A stretch of DNA of 64,000 nt from WHSW01 sp963769945 (GTDB lineage: Bacteria; Actinomycetota; Thermoleophilia; Solirubrobacterales; 70-9): assembly GCA_963769945.1 (NCBI GenBank), contig CAVYOA010000018.1, positions 62,001 through 126,000 on the forward strand, given 5' to 3'. Numbering within the stretch: position 1 is the first letter of the stretch; each line of letters opens with the position of its first letter. The position numbers and the translations under genes were made by a program. The notes under the pieces were generated by a model that was not told the origin of the DNA, did no database searches, and was given only the letters and a program-made list of their open reading frames with translations. This document shows positions 36,230-45,792 of this stretch, in pieces.

Positions 36230-37898
36230 TCAGGCTTCTCTCGGTCCGCGAAGTGCATGCGTGACACCGCCGACAAGGGCACCGGCTACCAGGCACAGCG
36301 CCAGGCTGGTTGCAAGACCGATCTGGCCATCGGCGACCATCACCGCCAGCGTCCAGGGAAGCTCGGCGCCAAGGTCGAGCGCATTGGCGATCGCGCCCAG
36401 CGCGAGCGCAAGCGGTGCGCACGCCGCGGCCGTCGCCGCCGCGACCACGAGGGTGCTCGCCGCTCGCCGCTCGCCGCTCGCCAGAACCCAGACGTGCGCT
36501 GCGGGTGCGACCACCAGCGCCAGATAGGGGTTGGCGATCCACAGTGCCAAGACCGCCGACGAGGCGAGCGCACCGAGGCCCGCCACGGCACTTGCGGGAC
36601 CGGGTGTCGCGGTTCGGCGCAGAGCAAGTCCGATGCCGATGGCGACGAGCACAAGCAAGGCCAAGACCATGGCCGCCTTCGTGCCAACGCCAAGGGAAGC
36701 CGGATCGAACGGGAACGCAGGCTCGGGGACAGCGCCGATGAGTGCCAAGGCATACAGGGTCATGAGCGCGCCGAGAAAGGGAAGGCTGCGCGCTGCCGCC
36801 CAGGCCAGGCCGGAGCCGATCTCCTCGCGCTGACGAGCCGCTCTCGCGCAAGCGTCAATCGCCGCCGCCAGCGCCGGCGCCAGCAGCGCGAGAGCAAGCA
36901 GCGAAAGGGTCCACCCTGGGACCAGGTTGTTGCCGAGCTCAAGGTGGGTCGATGGCCCGTGGGCCAGCGGAGCGGCCGAGGCATCCACGGCAGCGATCGT
37001 CGACTGCACCGCGCGGCCGAATGCGTCGAGGGTCTCGGCATCGAGCGGCACGTCGCCGCGAAGCGGCCGTTCTCCGGCAGATGAGATTGCGACGGCGTCG
37101 AAGCCATCGGCGATCAGAGGTGCCTGACCGCCGAGTCCGCTCGGGATTGCAAGACGGGCGAGCTGGGTGAACCAGCCGTCTTCGCCCTGGCGCAGCTCGG
37201 CTTGGTTGTCGACCGCGAGCTCGGCCGTGCGTTCGAGCTGAACCGACGCGCTCGAAGAATCGATCGATGAAGTGACCACATAGGGAGCGAGCGGCTCCCC
37301 GGCACCCGGTTGTGAGATCACGATCACCGCGGCGACCTCGTCGGACGCCAGCCCGTCGACGAGCTCGCGCATGCCCGCGAAGCCCGCCTCCGAGGCGCTC
37401 GTCGACCCAAGCAGGAAGGTCTTCTCGTGTCCGGCGACACCGAGCGCGCTCGCAAGCTCGACCAGCAGGCCGGTGGCGGCGGCGCTGGATGCCTCACCCG
37501 CGCCCGCTGGGCGAGTCGCGGGCTGCGAGCACGACGATCGTCGAGTCGGCATCGCCGGGAAGCGTGATCGCAACGTTTCGCAGGCTCACCTGCTCGCCGT
37601 CGACCTCTGCCTCGTAGAGCTGCTCGGTGACGGCGCCGGCGGCGACCTCGTCGAAGCGTTCGGCGACGAAATCGGCGATCGCAACATCCCCCTGGCTGCC
37701 CGACGAGCGCTCCGGCGCCAAAGCGGCGACTTGGCGAGCGGCGGCCGCGGCGCGGTTGCCCTCGAACGTGGTCGGCGGGGTCGTCGGCTCGATCGCTTCG
37801 GGCGCTCCTTCGAGCGAGAACATGAGCACGATCACGGCCAGCACAGCTGGAATGAATGCGAGGCGGTAGAGGCGGTAGTCGATCAAGGCTGCCTGCAT
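36230..37898 (-). CDS. M28-type peptidase domain with C-terminal membrane region, one frameshift
   Basis: The N-terminal membrane segment (YRLAFIPAVLAVIVLMFSL) precedes an extracytoplasmic domain resembling M28 zinc aminopeptidases: AARQVAALAPERSSGSQGD, NVAITLPG, and GAGEASSAAATGLLVELASALG after the break. The usual M28 metal ligands are poorly preserved: the VLAARDS stretch stands where H-x-D is expected, so it may be inactive. The second half has about eight membrane segments. The frame shifts near 37510 (AARDSP to AGAGEASS), with one surplus base in the span. A four-copy GCTCGCC heptamer repeat (36455-36482) lies in the membrane part and encodes SGERRAAS. Confidence 0.72.
36455..36482. repeat. 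Tandem heptamer (GCTCGCC)x4
   Basis: Four perfect copies of GCTCGCC inside the M28-like gene. The same heptamer, read as GGCGAGC, occurs three times in tandem plus one more at 38661-38689 in the histidine kinase gene. Confidence 0.85.
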
Positions 37899-37943
37899 AC
37901 TGCCGACCGGTTACGGGACTGGTTCGCGATTACGCTTGCATGC

Positions 37944-38648
37944 ATGGGAGCAGCCGATACAGCGGCTCGGATCCTGCTCGTCGACGACGAGCAGTCGGTG
38001 CAGACGCTGCTCACCTACCCGCTGCGAAAGGACGGGCACGAGGTCGTCTCGGCTCTCGATGGCCGCCAAGCGCTCGATCTCTTCGCCCAGCAAAAGTTCG
38101 ATCTGGTCGTGCTCGACATCATGTTGCCGAAGCTCGATGGGATCGAGGTCTGTCGCCGGCTTCGAGGCCGCAGCCAGGTGCCGATCATCATGCTGACCGC
38201 CAAAGACGACGAGATCGACAAGGTGCTCGGGCTCGAGATGGGGGCCGACGACTACATCACCAAGCCGTTCTCGGTGCGCGAGTTTCGCAGCCGCGTCAAG
38301 GCCGCTCTGCGCCGTTCCGAAATGCTTCGGGGCCGGCCAGGTGGAGCGCCGATCTCGGCCGGCGAGATCGAGATCGACTTCGAGCGACGTGCCGTGTCGG
38401 CGCGTGGCGAGGCGGTGCGCCTGACCTATGTCGAGTTCGAGATCCTGACCTCGCTTGCCGGCGCGCCGGGCCGCGTGATGACGCGCGAGATGCTGCTCGA
38501 ACAGGTTTGGGGCGACTCGGCCTATCGCGATCCGCGCACGATCGACGTCCACATCCGCCACCTGCGCGAGAAGCTCGAAGCCGACCCGCGCCGCCCCGAA
38601 TACCTGTTCACGGTCAGAGGGGTCGGCTACCGATTCCGCGACGAATGA
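37944..38648 (+). CDS. OmpR-family response regulator
   Basis: 234 residues. The receiver domain has ILLVDDE, the phospho-acceptor Asp in VVLDIMLPKLDG, the Thr/Ser in MLTAKDD and the Lys in ITKPFSVRE. The winged-helix DNA-binding domain has LTYVEFEILTSLA, RVMTREMLLEQVWG and IDVHIRHLREKLE ending VRGVGYRF. The ATG at 37944 follows a short divergent spacer from the M28-like gene. Its stop overlaps the kinase ATG, so they form one two-component system; the HtrA-type protease next door may be a target. Confidence 0.94.
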   Translation: MGAADTAARILLVDDEQSVQTLLTYPLRKDGHEVVSALDGRQALDLFAQQKFDLVVLDIMLPKLDGIEVCRRLRGRSQVPIIMLTAKDDEIDKVLGLEMGADDYITKPFSVREFRSRVKAALRRSEMLRGRPGGAPISAGEIEIDFERRAVSARGEAVRLTYVEFEILTSLAGAPGRVMTREMLLEQVWGDSAYRDPRTIDVHIRHLREKLEADPRRPEYLFTVRGVGYRFRDE

Positions 38649-40105
38649 CGACTGCTCGACGGCGAGCGGCGAGCGGCGAGCTGGCGAGCGGCAAAGTGAA
38701 CTCGGTCCGAAACCGGCTCGCGGCCCTGTTCTTCGTCATCGTCGCGGCCGCCGTCGCCTTCATCTACCTCTACGTCGTCCCGCAACTCAACTCGAGCCTC
38801 ACCGCCGAGCGCCTGCGCGGCCTCGAGGACATCGCCGCCGAGCAGGGCCCGCGGCTTCAGCAAGCGATGGACGCCGGCGTCTCGCAGGAACGTCTGCGCA
38901 CGATCGTGCGCGGGATTGACCAAAGGGCCGGCCCGCGGGTGACGGTGCTGGGCGCGCGCGAGGGCCCGGCCGGCGCCGAGCCTGCGTTCGTCGTCGCCGA
39001 TTCCGAGCTCGAGCGCACCGCGACACTCCCCGACTATCCGGCGGCGACGGCGGCGACGCTCGCCGGTCCGCTCGCCAGCGCGGTCGAGTCGGTCGCGGGT
39101 GAGCGCGTGGGCCAGACGGCGGTCGCCCTGCTCGACGAGGGTGAGCCACGCTGGATCGCGATCTTTTCGACCGGTCTCGACGATGTCGACGACAACGTCG
39201 CCCTGATTCGCCGCCAGATCATCATCGCCGGCGCAATCGCCTTACTCGCGGCGATGGGTGCTGGGTGGCTCGTGGCACGCGCGCATGCTCGCCGCCTGCG
39301 CCGCCTCGAGCAGGCAGCCGAGAAAATTGCCGGGGGCGACTTCACAACCCCGATCCCGGTCGAATCAGGCGACGAGGTCGGTCAGCTGGCGCTGACCTTC
39401 AACGAGATGCAAAAACGCCTGGCGACTCTCGACAGCGCCCGCAAGGAGTTCATCGCCAACGCCTCACACGAGTTGCGCACCCCGATCTTCTCGCTCTCGG
39501 GGTTCGTCGAGCTGCTCGAGGAGGACGACCCCGATCCCGAGGCCCGGGCCGAGTTCGTGCGCACGATGCGCGAGCAGGTCGATCGGCTTACCAAGCTCAC
39601 GGTCGATCTGCTCGATCTCTCCAAGCTCGATGCGGACGCGGTCTCCTTTCGCCGCGAGCCGGTCGATCTGGCGCTGCTAGCGCGGCGAATCGCCGAGGAG
39701 TTCGGGCCGACGCTGCACCATCACGGGTCCGAGCTCGAGGTTGGCGGTGACACGCCCGCCGCCGCCAGCGCCGATCCAGACAGGGTCGCTCAGATCATGC
39801 GTATCCTCATCGACAACGCACTCACGCATACGCCGGAAGGAACTGCGATCTCGGTAGGGGCTCAGATTGAGAACGGATCGGCCAGCCTCGTTGTCTCAGA
39901 CAACGGGCCGGGCATCGACCCACGCTCGCGCGATCGAGTCTTCGAACGGTTCTACACCGGCGATGAGGTCAGCGGCTCGGGTCTCGGGCTGGCGATAGCC
40001 CGCGAGCTCTCGCTGCGCATGGGCGGCTCGCTCGATGTGCGCTCACGCCGCGGCCACACCGAGTTCGAGCTGCGTCTGCCCGCCGACACCTCGATGCAGG
40101 GCTGA
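38645..40105 (+). CDS. Sensor histidine kinase
   Basis: 486 residues. Two membrane segments (about 22-42 and 197-220) enclose an extracytoplasmic sensor of about 150 residues; a HAMP domain (RRLRRLEQAAEKIAGGDF) follows, then the H-box NASHELRTPIFSLSG with the phospho-histidine, the N-box DNALTHTPEG, and G boxes DNGPGIDP and GSGLGLAIARE. It is coupled to the upstream response regulator by ATGA. The first residues are encoded by a GGCGAGC heptamer repeat (38661-38689), which may be length-variable. Confidence 0.93.
   Translation: MTTARRRAASGELASGKVNSVRNRLAALFFVIVAAAVAFIYLYVVPQLNSSLTAERLRGLEDIAAEQGPRLQQAMDAGVSQERLRTIVRGIDQRAGPRVTVLGAREGPAGAEPAFVVADSELERTATLPDYPAATAATLAGPLASAVESVAGERVGQTAVALLDEGEPRWIAIFSTGLDDVDDNVALIRRQIIIAGAIALLAAMGAGWLVARAHARRLRRLEQAAEKIAGGDFTTPIPVESGDEVGQLALTFNEMQKRLATLDSARKEFIANASHELRTPIFSLSGFVELLEEDDPDPEARAEFVRTMREQVDRLTKLTVDLLDLSKLDADAVSFRREPVDLALLARRIAEEFGPTLHHHGSELEVGGDTPAAASADPDRVAQIMRILIDNALTHTPEGTAISVGAQIENGSASLVVSDNGPGIDPRSRDRVFERFYTGDEVSGSGLGLAIARELSLRMGGSLDVRSRRGHTEFELRLPADTSMQG
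38661..38689. repeat. Tandem heptamer (GGCGAGC)x3 plus one
   Basis: Three perfect tandem copies, one inserted T, then a fourth copy, within codons 6-15 of the sensor kinase. It is the complement of the heptamer at 36455-36482. Confidence 0.8.
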
Positions 40106-40109
40106 AGTG

Positions 40110-41354
40110 ATGCTCGCGATCCGCCCAATACTGGCTTTGCTGCTCGCTGCGGTCGTTATCGCGCTCGCCGCCTGTGGCGACGAGGACTCGCCCAGCACCG
40201 ACTCCGACAGCGATACGACGACCAGCGCGCAGACCTCAACCACCGAGGACGACGAGGGCGACGACCCCAACGGCGACGACGACGCCGGCAACGCACCCAA
40301 CGCGGGCTTCGATTCGCAGGCGATCTACGCCGACGCCGGTCCCGGCGTGGTCACGGTCACCTCGATTTTCCGCGGCAGCGATGCCACCGCGAGCCTGCTC
40401 GGCGGCAGCGGACCGGCGGCAGGCCAGGGCTCGGGCTTTGTGATCTCGGACGAGGGCGAAATCATCACCAACGCGCACGTCGTCACCGATGCCACCGCCA
40501 GCGGCGCCCAGCAGGGTCCGCTCAACCCAGCTACCGAGGTCTACGTTCAGTTCGCTGACAAGAACCAGGTCGAAGCGGAGATCGTTGGCTTCGATCCCTT
40601 CGCCGACGTCGCCTTGCTCAAGGTTGATCCCGAGGGCCTCGACCTGACGTCGTTGCCACTTGGCTCCGAGACCGACGTCGAGGTTGGCGAGAGCGTCGCC
40701 GCGATCGGCAGCCCGTTCGGCGAGCTGCAGTCGCAGTCGCTGTCGGTGGGCATCGTCTCGGCCTCGGATCGCTCGATCGAGTCTCTGACCAGCTTTCGCA
40801 TCGACGGCGCGATCCAGACCGACGCGGCGATCAACCCTGGCAACTCCGGCGGGCCGTTGCTCGACGCGGCCGGCGAGGTCGTCGGCATCAATCAGCAGAT
40901 TCAGACCTCCTCCGGTGGCAACGAGGGTGTGGGCTTCGCGGTTCCGATCGACCTTGCCGAGCGCTCGATCGAGCAGCTGCGCGAGAACGGGGAGGTGCGC
41001 TACGCCTACGCCGGCGTGACAACGCAGCCGATCTATCCGCAGCTCGCCGAGCGGCTCGACCTCGACATCGAGACCGGCGCGATCGTCGCCGAGGTCGTCA
41101 ACGGCAGCCCCGCTGACGACGCCGGCCTGCAAGCGGGCGATGAGCCGATTCGCTTCCAGGCGACCCAGGTTCAGGCCGGCGGCGACGTCATCGTCGCCGT
41201 CAACGGCGAGAAGATTGACTCAAACTCCGATCTGCCGCGGTTGATCTCGCTGCTCGACCCGGGCGACAAGGTGACCCTCGACGTGATCCGCGACGGCGAT
41301 GAGGAGCAGGTCGAGATCACCCTGGGCGAGCGCCCCTCAGAGGCCATCAACTAG
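40110..41354 (+). CDS. HtrA/DegP-type trypsin-like serine protease with PDZ domain, lipoprotein
   Basis: 414 residues. The N-terminus RPILALLLAAVVIALAACGDE has a lipobox (LAAC), so it is anchored outside the membrane, followed by an Asp/Ser/Thr linker. The protease triad is visible: His in ITNAHVV, Asp in PFADVALLKVD and Ser in INPGNSGGPLL. One PDZ domain (about 325-405) has IVAEVVNGSPADDAGLQAGD. It degrades or refolds misfolded exported proteins. It follows the two-component genes by 4 bp, so an envelope-stress operon is likely. A palindromic repeat begins just after its stop. Confidence 0.93.
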   Translation: MLAIRPILALLLAAVVIALAACGDEDSPSTDSDSDTTTSAQTSTTEDDEGDDPNGDDDAGNAPNAGFDSQAIYADAGPGVVTVTSIFRGSDATASLLGGSGPAAGQGSGFVISDEGEIITNAHVVTDATASGAQQGPLNPATEVYVQFADKNQVEAEIVGFDPFADVALLKVDPEGLDLTSLPLGSETDVEVGESVAAIGSPFGELQSQSLSVGIVSASDRSIESLTSFRIDGAIQTDAAINPGNSGGPLLDAAGEVVGINQQIQTSSGGNEGVGFAVPIDLAERSIEQLRENGEVRYAYAGVTTQPIYPQLAERLDLDIETGAIVAEVVNGSPADDAGLQAGDEPIRFQATQVQAGGDVIVAVNGEKIDSNSDLPRLISLLDPGDKVTLDVIRDGDEEQVEITLGERPSEAIN

Positions 41355-41355
41355 C

Positions 41356-41454
41356 TCGCGGGCGCAGATCGCCGGCTGGCGGCGTCCTCAGTCGCTTGTG
41401 TGCAGAGCACACGGCGCTCCCTGCGTCCTTGCCAGCCTGCGCCTGCGCCCGCGA
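41356..41454. repeat. Imperfect palindrome, dispersed family A copy 2 (inverted)
   Basis: The outer arms are a perfect 12-bp inverted repeat, TCGCGGGCGCAG (41356-41367) and CTGCGCCCGCGA (41443-41454). The centre is GTGTGC-AGA-GCACAC (41398-41412). On the minus strand the blocks AGGACGCAGGG (41419-41429) and GCGACTGAGGACG (about 41383-41395) flank the central hairpin just as in the copy at 16353, separated by 23 against 24 nt. The central stems differ in sequence but both pair perfectly. It starts 2 bp after the protease stop codon. Confidence 0.72.
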
Positions 41455-41475
41455 CCTCGAGCGACTATCGCTAGG

Positions 41476-42722
41476 GTGCGCGCCGTGCTCACGGAGGTGC
41501 CACTCGGCCACAAGACGCTTGCGGACTACAAGCACATTCTCGGACCGGGATTGATCGACGAGATCCATGCCCTGGCCGAGCCGCTCAAGGGCAAGCGCGT
41601 GCTGCACATCAACGCGACTGCCTATGGCGGCGGTGTCTCGGAGATCCTCTACACGCTGGTGCCGTTGATGAACGACGTCGGCCTCGACAGCCACTGGCAG
41701 GTGATCCTCGGCCGCGAGGAGTTCTTCAACGTCTCGAAGCTGATGCATAACTCGCTCCAGGGCGACCCGGCCGAGATCTCCGACGAGCAGTGGGAGGTGT
41801 TTCAGGCCTACAACGTGATGAACGCTCAGGGCCTCAACGAGGACTGGGACGCGATCATCGTTCACGACCCGCAGCCGGCGGGAATGATGCAGAACGCGCG
41901 CGAGCGGGCCGGACGCTGGATCTGGCGCTGTCACATCGATCTCTCGACACCCAACCCGGCGACGATCGAGCGGCTGCTGCCGTTGCTCGAGGGCTACGAC
42001 GCGAGCGTCTGGCATCGCCAGGAGTACGTGCCCGCGGACCTCGACGGCGGCGGGCAAGTGCGGATCTGCCCGCCGGCGATCGATCCGCTCTCACCGAAGA
42101 ACATGGCGCTCTCGCCCGAGGACGCTGCGTTTGTCTGCGAGCAGTTCGGGATCGACACCGATCGCCCGTTGATCCTCCAGGTCTCTCGCTTCGACCCGTG
42201 GAAGGACCCGATCGGGGTGATCGACGCTATCGCATCGTCAAGGAGAAGGTTCCCGACGCGCAACTCGCGCTCGCAGGCTCGATGGCAACTGACGATCCAG
42301 AAGGCTGGGAGTTCTTTCACGAAACGGTGCGTCACGCCGACGGCGACCCCGACATCAAGATCCTCAACAACCTCAACAACGTCGGCGCGATCGAGATCAA
42401 CGCGTTTCAGTCCCAGGCCGACGTCTGCATGCAGAAGTCGACCCGCGAGGGCTTCGGGCTCACGGTGACCGAGGCGCAGTGGAAGGGCCGGCCGACGATC
42501 GGCGGTGACGTCGGCGGCATCCCGCTGCAGATCGAGGACGGCGAATCGGGTTTCCTGGTCCGCTCACCCGAGGAAGCCGCGAAGCGCTCGATCGAGATCC
42601 TCGAAGACCCCGAGCTCGCCAAACGTCTCGGCCGCGCCGGCAAGGAGCACGCCCGCAAGCACTTCCTCACGCCACGCCTGCTGCGCGACTGGCTTCAGTT
42701 GTTCACGGATATCGACACCTGA
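41476..42722 (+). CDS. GT4 glycosyltransferase, trehalose synthase (TreT)-like, one frameshift
   Basis: Retaining GT4 glycosyltransferase. The N-terminal VLHINATAYGGGVSEILYTLVPLMNDVG with LHNSLQG-like MHNSLQGDP, and the C-terminal QKSTREGFGLTVTEAQWKGRPTIGGDVGGIP, are typical of TreT, which makes trehalose from NDP-glucose and glucose. The frame breaks near 42230: DPIGVIDA must join YRIVKEKVPDAQLALAGS in another frame, one base missing. The start is GTG 41476 or GTG 41485. The trehalose-6-phosphate synthase-like gene follows 18 bp downstream, so both probably supply a compatible solute. Glucosylglycerate-type products cannot be excluded. Confidence 0.8.
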
Positions 42723-42743
42723 TCCGCGGGTAAGGAGCTGGTG

Positions 42744-44207
42744 ATGACAGACCAGCGGCTAGTGATCGTCTCCAACCGCGGGCCCGCTCAATACGAGCGC
42801 GGGCCCGGTGGCGAACGCGTTGTTCAGCGTGGCGGCGGCGGTCTCGTCACCGCGCTCACAGGCTTGGTCGCCCATCGCGGCGCACTCTGGGTCGCGTCGG
42901 CGATGAGCGACGAGGACGTCGCCGTCGCACGTGAGGCCGAGGGCGAGCCGATCGCCTTGGAGCTTGATGGCGTCTCCTACGACGTGCTCTTGGTCGAGAG
43001 CGACTCCGAAGCCTATGACGGCTTTTACAACGTCATCGCCAACCCGATCCTGTGGTTCATCCAGCACTACCTCTGGGATCTCTCCAACGCTCCCGACATC
43101 CGCCAGGAGGAGGCCGATGCCTGGGACGAGGGCTACACCGTGATCAACCGCGACATCGCCGAGGCGGTGCTGAAAACGGTTGCGGACGACTCAGATCCGC
43201 TGGTCATGTTTCACGACTACCACCTCTACACGGCGCCGGCGCTCGTACGCGAGCAGCGGCCCGACGCCGTGCTGCAGCACTTCGTCCACATCCCCTGGTC
43301 GCAGCCCGACAGCTGGCGCATCCTCCCGGCCCGTTGGCGTGAGGACATCTATCGCGGGCTGCTCGCCAACGACATCATCGGCTTTCACACCACCGCTTAC
43401 TGCCGCAACTTCCTGCACTGCTGCCGCGAGCTGCTCGAGCTCGAGGTCGACTACGAACGTGGCGCCGTCCTGCATTCGGGGCGCGAGACCTGGGTTCGCG
43501 CCTATCCGCTCGGGATCGACGCCAAGCGCCTCGATCGCGCCGCTGCCTCCGACGAGGTGGCTGAGTATGAGCGCGAGCTGCTGCGCCGCCGCCGCGACCA
43601 CCTGATCATCCGCGTCGATCGGGCCGACCTCTCCAAGAACGTGCTGCGCGGGTTCACCGCCTTCGACGCCTTTCTTCAGCAGCACCCGGAGTTTCGCGAG
43701 CGGGTCACGTTCATCGCCCATCTACAGCCATCGCGCCAGGACGTGCCGGAGTACGCCGAGTACCTCGAGCGAATCGAGGCTCTGGTGGCGGTGGTCAACC
43801 ACCGCCACGGGACGACCGACTGGATGCCGATCGACCTGCGCATCTATGAGAACTTCCCCGAGGCGGTCGCTCGCTACAAGCATTTCGACCTGCTCATCGT
43901 CAACTCGATCTTCGACGGAATGAACCTCGTCGCCAAGGAGGCGCCTGCGGTCAACACCCGCGACGGTGTCGTCATGCTCTCCGAGAACACGGGCTCACAC
44001 GAGGAGCTCGGCGAGTGCACGCTCTCGGTCAATCCCTTCGACATCCAAGAGCAGGCCGACACGATCCACCGCGCGCTGACGATGGACCCCGAAGAACGCC
44101 GCCTGCGCGCCGAGCGCCTGCGCGAGATCGTGCGCGAGCGCGATCCCGGCGTCTGGATCTCCGAGCAGCTGGCCGACATCGAAGCCAAGCGCGCGGCTGC
44201 GACGTAA
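42744..44207 (+). CDS. otsA: Trehalose-6-phosphate synthase-like GT20 enzyme
   Basis: Transfers glucose from an NDP-glucose to glucose-6-phosphate. About 487 residues with VSNRGPAQY, GGGGLVTAL, FVHIPWSQPDSWRILP, DIIGFHTTAYCRNFL, the Arg and Lys of VDRADLSKN (matching VERLDYSKG of classical OtsA in spacing) and FDGMNLVAKE. The loop changes relative to E. coli OtsA leave room for a related acceptor such as glycerol-3-phosphate. AAGGAG at 42732-42737 is well spaced for ATG 42744 and too close for the adjoining GTG 42741, which decides the start. No OtsB phosphatase gene is in the window. Confidence 0.85.
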   Translation: MTDQRLVIVSNRGPAQYERGPGGERVVQRGGGGLVTALTGLVAHRGALWVASAMSDEDVAVAREAEGEPIALELDGVSYDVLLVESDSEAYDGFYNVIANPILWFIQHYLWDLSNAPDIRQEEADAWDEGYTVINRDIAEAVLKTVADDSDPLVMFHDYHLYTAPALVREQRPDAVLQHFVHIPWSQPDSWRILPARWREDIYRGLLANDIIGFHTTAYCRNFLHCCRELLELEVDYERGAVLHSGRETWVRAYPLGIDAKRLDRAAASDEVAEYERELLRRRRDHLIIRVDRADLSKNVLRGFTAFDAFLQQHPEFRERVTFIAHLQPSRQDVPEYAEYLERIEALVAVVNHRHGTTDWMPIDLRIYENFPEAVARYKHFDLLIVNSIFDGMNLVAKEAPAVNTRDGVVMLSENTGSHEELGECTLSVNPFDIQEQADTIHRALTMDPEERRLRAERLREIVRERDPGVWISEQLADIEAKRAAAT

Positions 44208-44229
44208 ATTCGCTGAGGACTCGTCATTG

Positions 44230-45792
44230 TCAGCGCCGCCGGCGCTTGATTTTCACCTTCGCCGTCGCCGAGTAGCCGCGCTCGAACGGATAACCGGCCT
44301 GCTGGGGAACCAGGGCCCGGAAGCGATAGCGACGTGCGGTGCGCGTCGCTCGCAGCTTGTAGCGGGCGCCAAACGCACACGACTCGTCGCTGCGATCGGT
44401 GCGAAAGACCTGCCAGCGGTGCTTGCCGAGGCGCGCCTGGACCTTGACGAGGCGGTCGAAGCAGGCCGGTCCGGGCAGGGTGCCGGAGAAGTAGAGGCGA
44501 TCGTGGTTTCGCACGCCGTGATTGGGCTCGACCGCCAGCGTCGGGCGCACGCTTGAGCGCAGTGTCAAGCCGTGGCGGGCGACGACCCCATCGCCGATGA
44601 CGTAGTGGACGAAGACCTCGCGCCCGGCGCCGGGCGGCAGCTCGATCGCGTATGAGCCATCGGCGGCCGTCGTCGCTGTGGCGCCGACGACGATCGGCTG
44701 GCCGGCGACCAGCACTCGGGTCAGGGCGCAGACCGTGGCGCCGGAGCCGGCGCCGAGGACCCGCCCGCGAATGACCCCCGGACGGTCGGAGCGCACCAGC
44801 ACCGTCTCGGCGCCGTCGCCGCCGAATCCGGCGCTGAGCTGGACGCCACCGGCGACCGTTGAAGCGGGGCAGGCGTTGTCGACCCAGACGTGGCGCTGTT
44901 GGCAGGCGCGGTTGGCGAATCCGTCGAGGGCAAGGTCCTCGGCGCAGGCGGTGACCGTGTTCGGGCCGGTGGCGAAGGCCGGCGAGGCCGTGGGCACGGC
45001 GAGCGACTCGGTCGTCGCCGCGGGGCAGGGGCTCAGGGCCGTGGCGAAGCCGTCGATCACAGCGCAGTTACGGATGTCGGTGACGACCGTCGAGCCGTTG
45101 GCCTCGGCGTAGACCTTGCGAATACCGCCGCCCTGGTCGGAGGCGGCGAAGGTGAGCCCGCGCACGCCGCGGACAACCGGCGAGCCCAGCAGCGAGCCAC
45201 CGGTGAGCGCAAGCGCCGGGGCAGCGCGATCGTCCGTCTTCAAGAACACGCCCCGGACGTAGGCGTGGGCGCTGTCGCCTGCGGCCCGCCCGCACGGTCG
45301 CCCCGGCCCGGGCGCGAGGCAGCGAAGCCAGGAGTGAAACTGGGTGAACTCACCGTCGAGCTGGTGGACGCGGAAATCAGGATGCTCGGCGCCGAAGACT
45401 GCGAGCTCGCCACCTGGACGCGTCGCCACGAGCTGTCCCTGGTGGCCGGCCTGGTTGGTCAGGCTGGCGTTGGCCTGGATGCTCGTGAACACGGTCCCGG
45501 CAGGAGCGCGCCAGACCCAGGCGCCGAAGTGAAAGAGGCCGGACTGCTCGGCGTTGTGAAACGACTGCAGGCCGCCGTCGTCGACGCCGCAACGCGAGCG
45601 CGGCTGATAGTTGGCAGTTGAGAGTTCCCAGCTCGCCTGCCCCGCGCTTGGGTTGCTGGGGCTGCACTGGGTGACGACGTAGCTGCCCCCGCGTGCGGGC
45701 GACGCTAGCGCCAGGCAACCGACCACGGCCGCGAGCAGGCCTGCGGCGAGCAGCCAAGATCGGCCTGCCGGCATCTGCATCGCGCGCTTCAT
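44230..45792 (-). CDS. Large secreted protein of unknown function
   Basis: 520 residues. The ATG at 45792 begins a clear signal peptide (RSWLLAAGLLAAVVGCLALA ending SPARGG). The mature part starts YVVTQCSPSNPSAGQ and is beta-rich, with many cysteines in pairs. A carboxypeptidase-regulatory/Ig-like module lies near residues 345-410 (VIRGRVLGAG...ADGSYAIELPPGAG), and a basic C-terminal tail KVKIKRRRR follows. Such proteins are frequent in Solirubrobacterales; a surface or adhesion role is only a guess. The frame is open far upstream, but that part shadows the next gene. Its start overlaps the upstream gene's stop (ATGA). Confidence 0.78.
   Translation of the reverse strand: MKRAMQMPAGRSWLLAAGLLAAVVGCLALASPARGGSYVVTQCSPSNPSAGQASWELSTANYQPRSRCGVDDGGLQSFHNAEQSGLFHFGAWVWRAPAGTVFTSIQANASLTNQAGHQGQLVATRPGGELAVFGAEHPDFRVHQLDGEFTQFHSWLRCLAPGPGRPCGRAAGDSAHAYVRGVFLKTDDRAAPALALTGGSLLGSPVVRGVRGLTFAASDQGGGIRKVYAEANGSTVVTDIRNCAVIDGFATALSPCPAATTESLAVPTASPAFATGPNTVTACAEDLALDGFANRACQQRHVWVDNACPASTVAGGVQLSAGFGGDGAETVLVRSDRPGVIRGRVLGAGSGATVCALTRVLVAGQPIVVGATATTAADGSYAIELPPGAGREVFVHYVIGDGVVARHGLTLRSSVRPTLAVEPNHGVRNHDRLYFSGTLPGPACFDRLVKVQARLGKHRWQVFRTDRSDESCAFGARYKLRATRTARRYRFRALVPQQAGYPFERGYSATAKVKIKRRRR

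Noticed and set aside
35974..36282. Overlapping 102-residue minus-strand frame near the FlgM-like gene
   Set aside because: Competes with the FlgM-like frame and shows no protein-like pattern.
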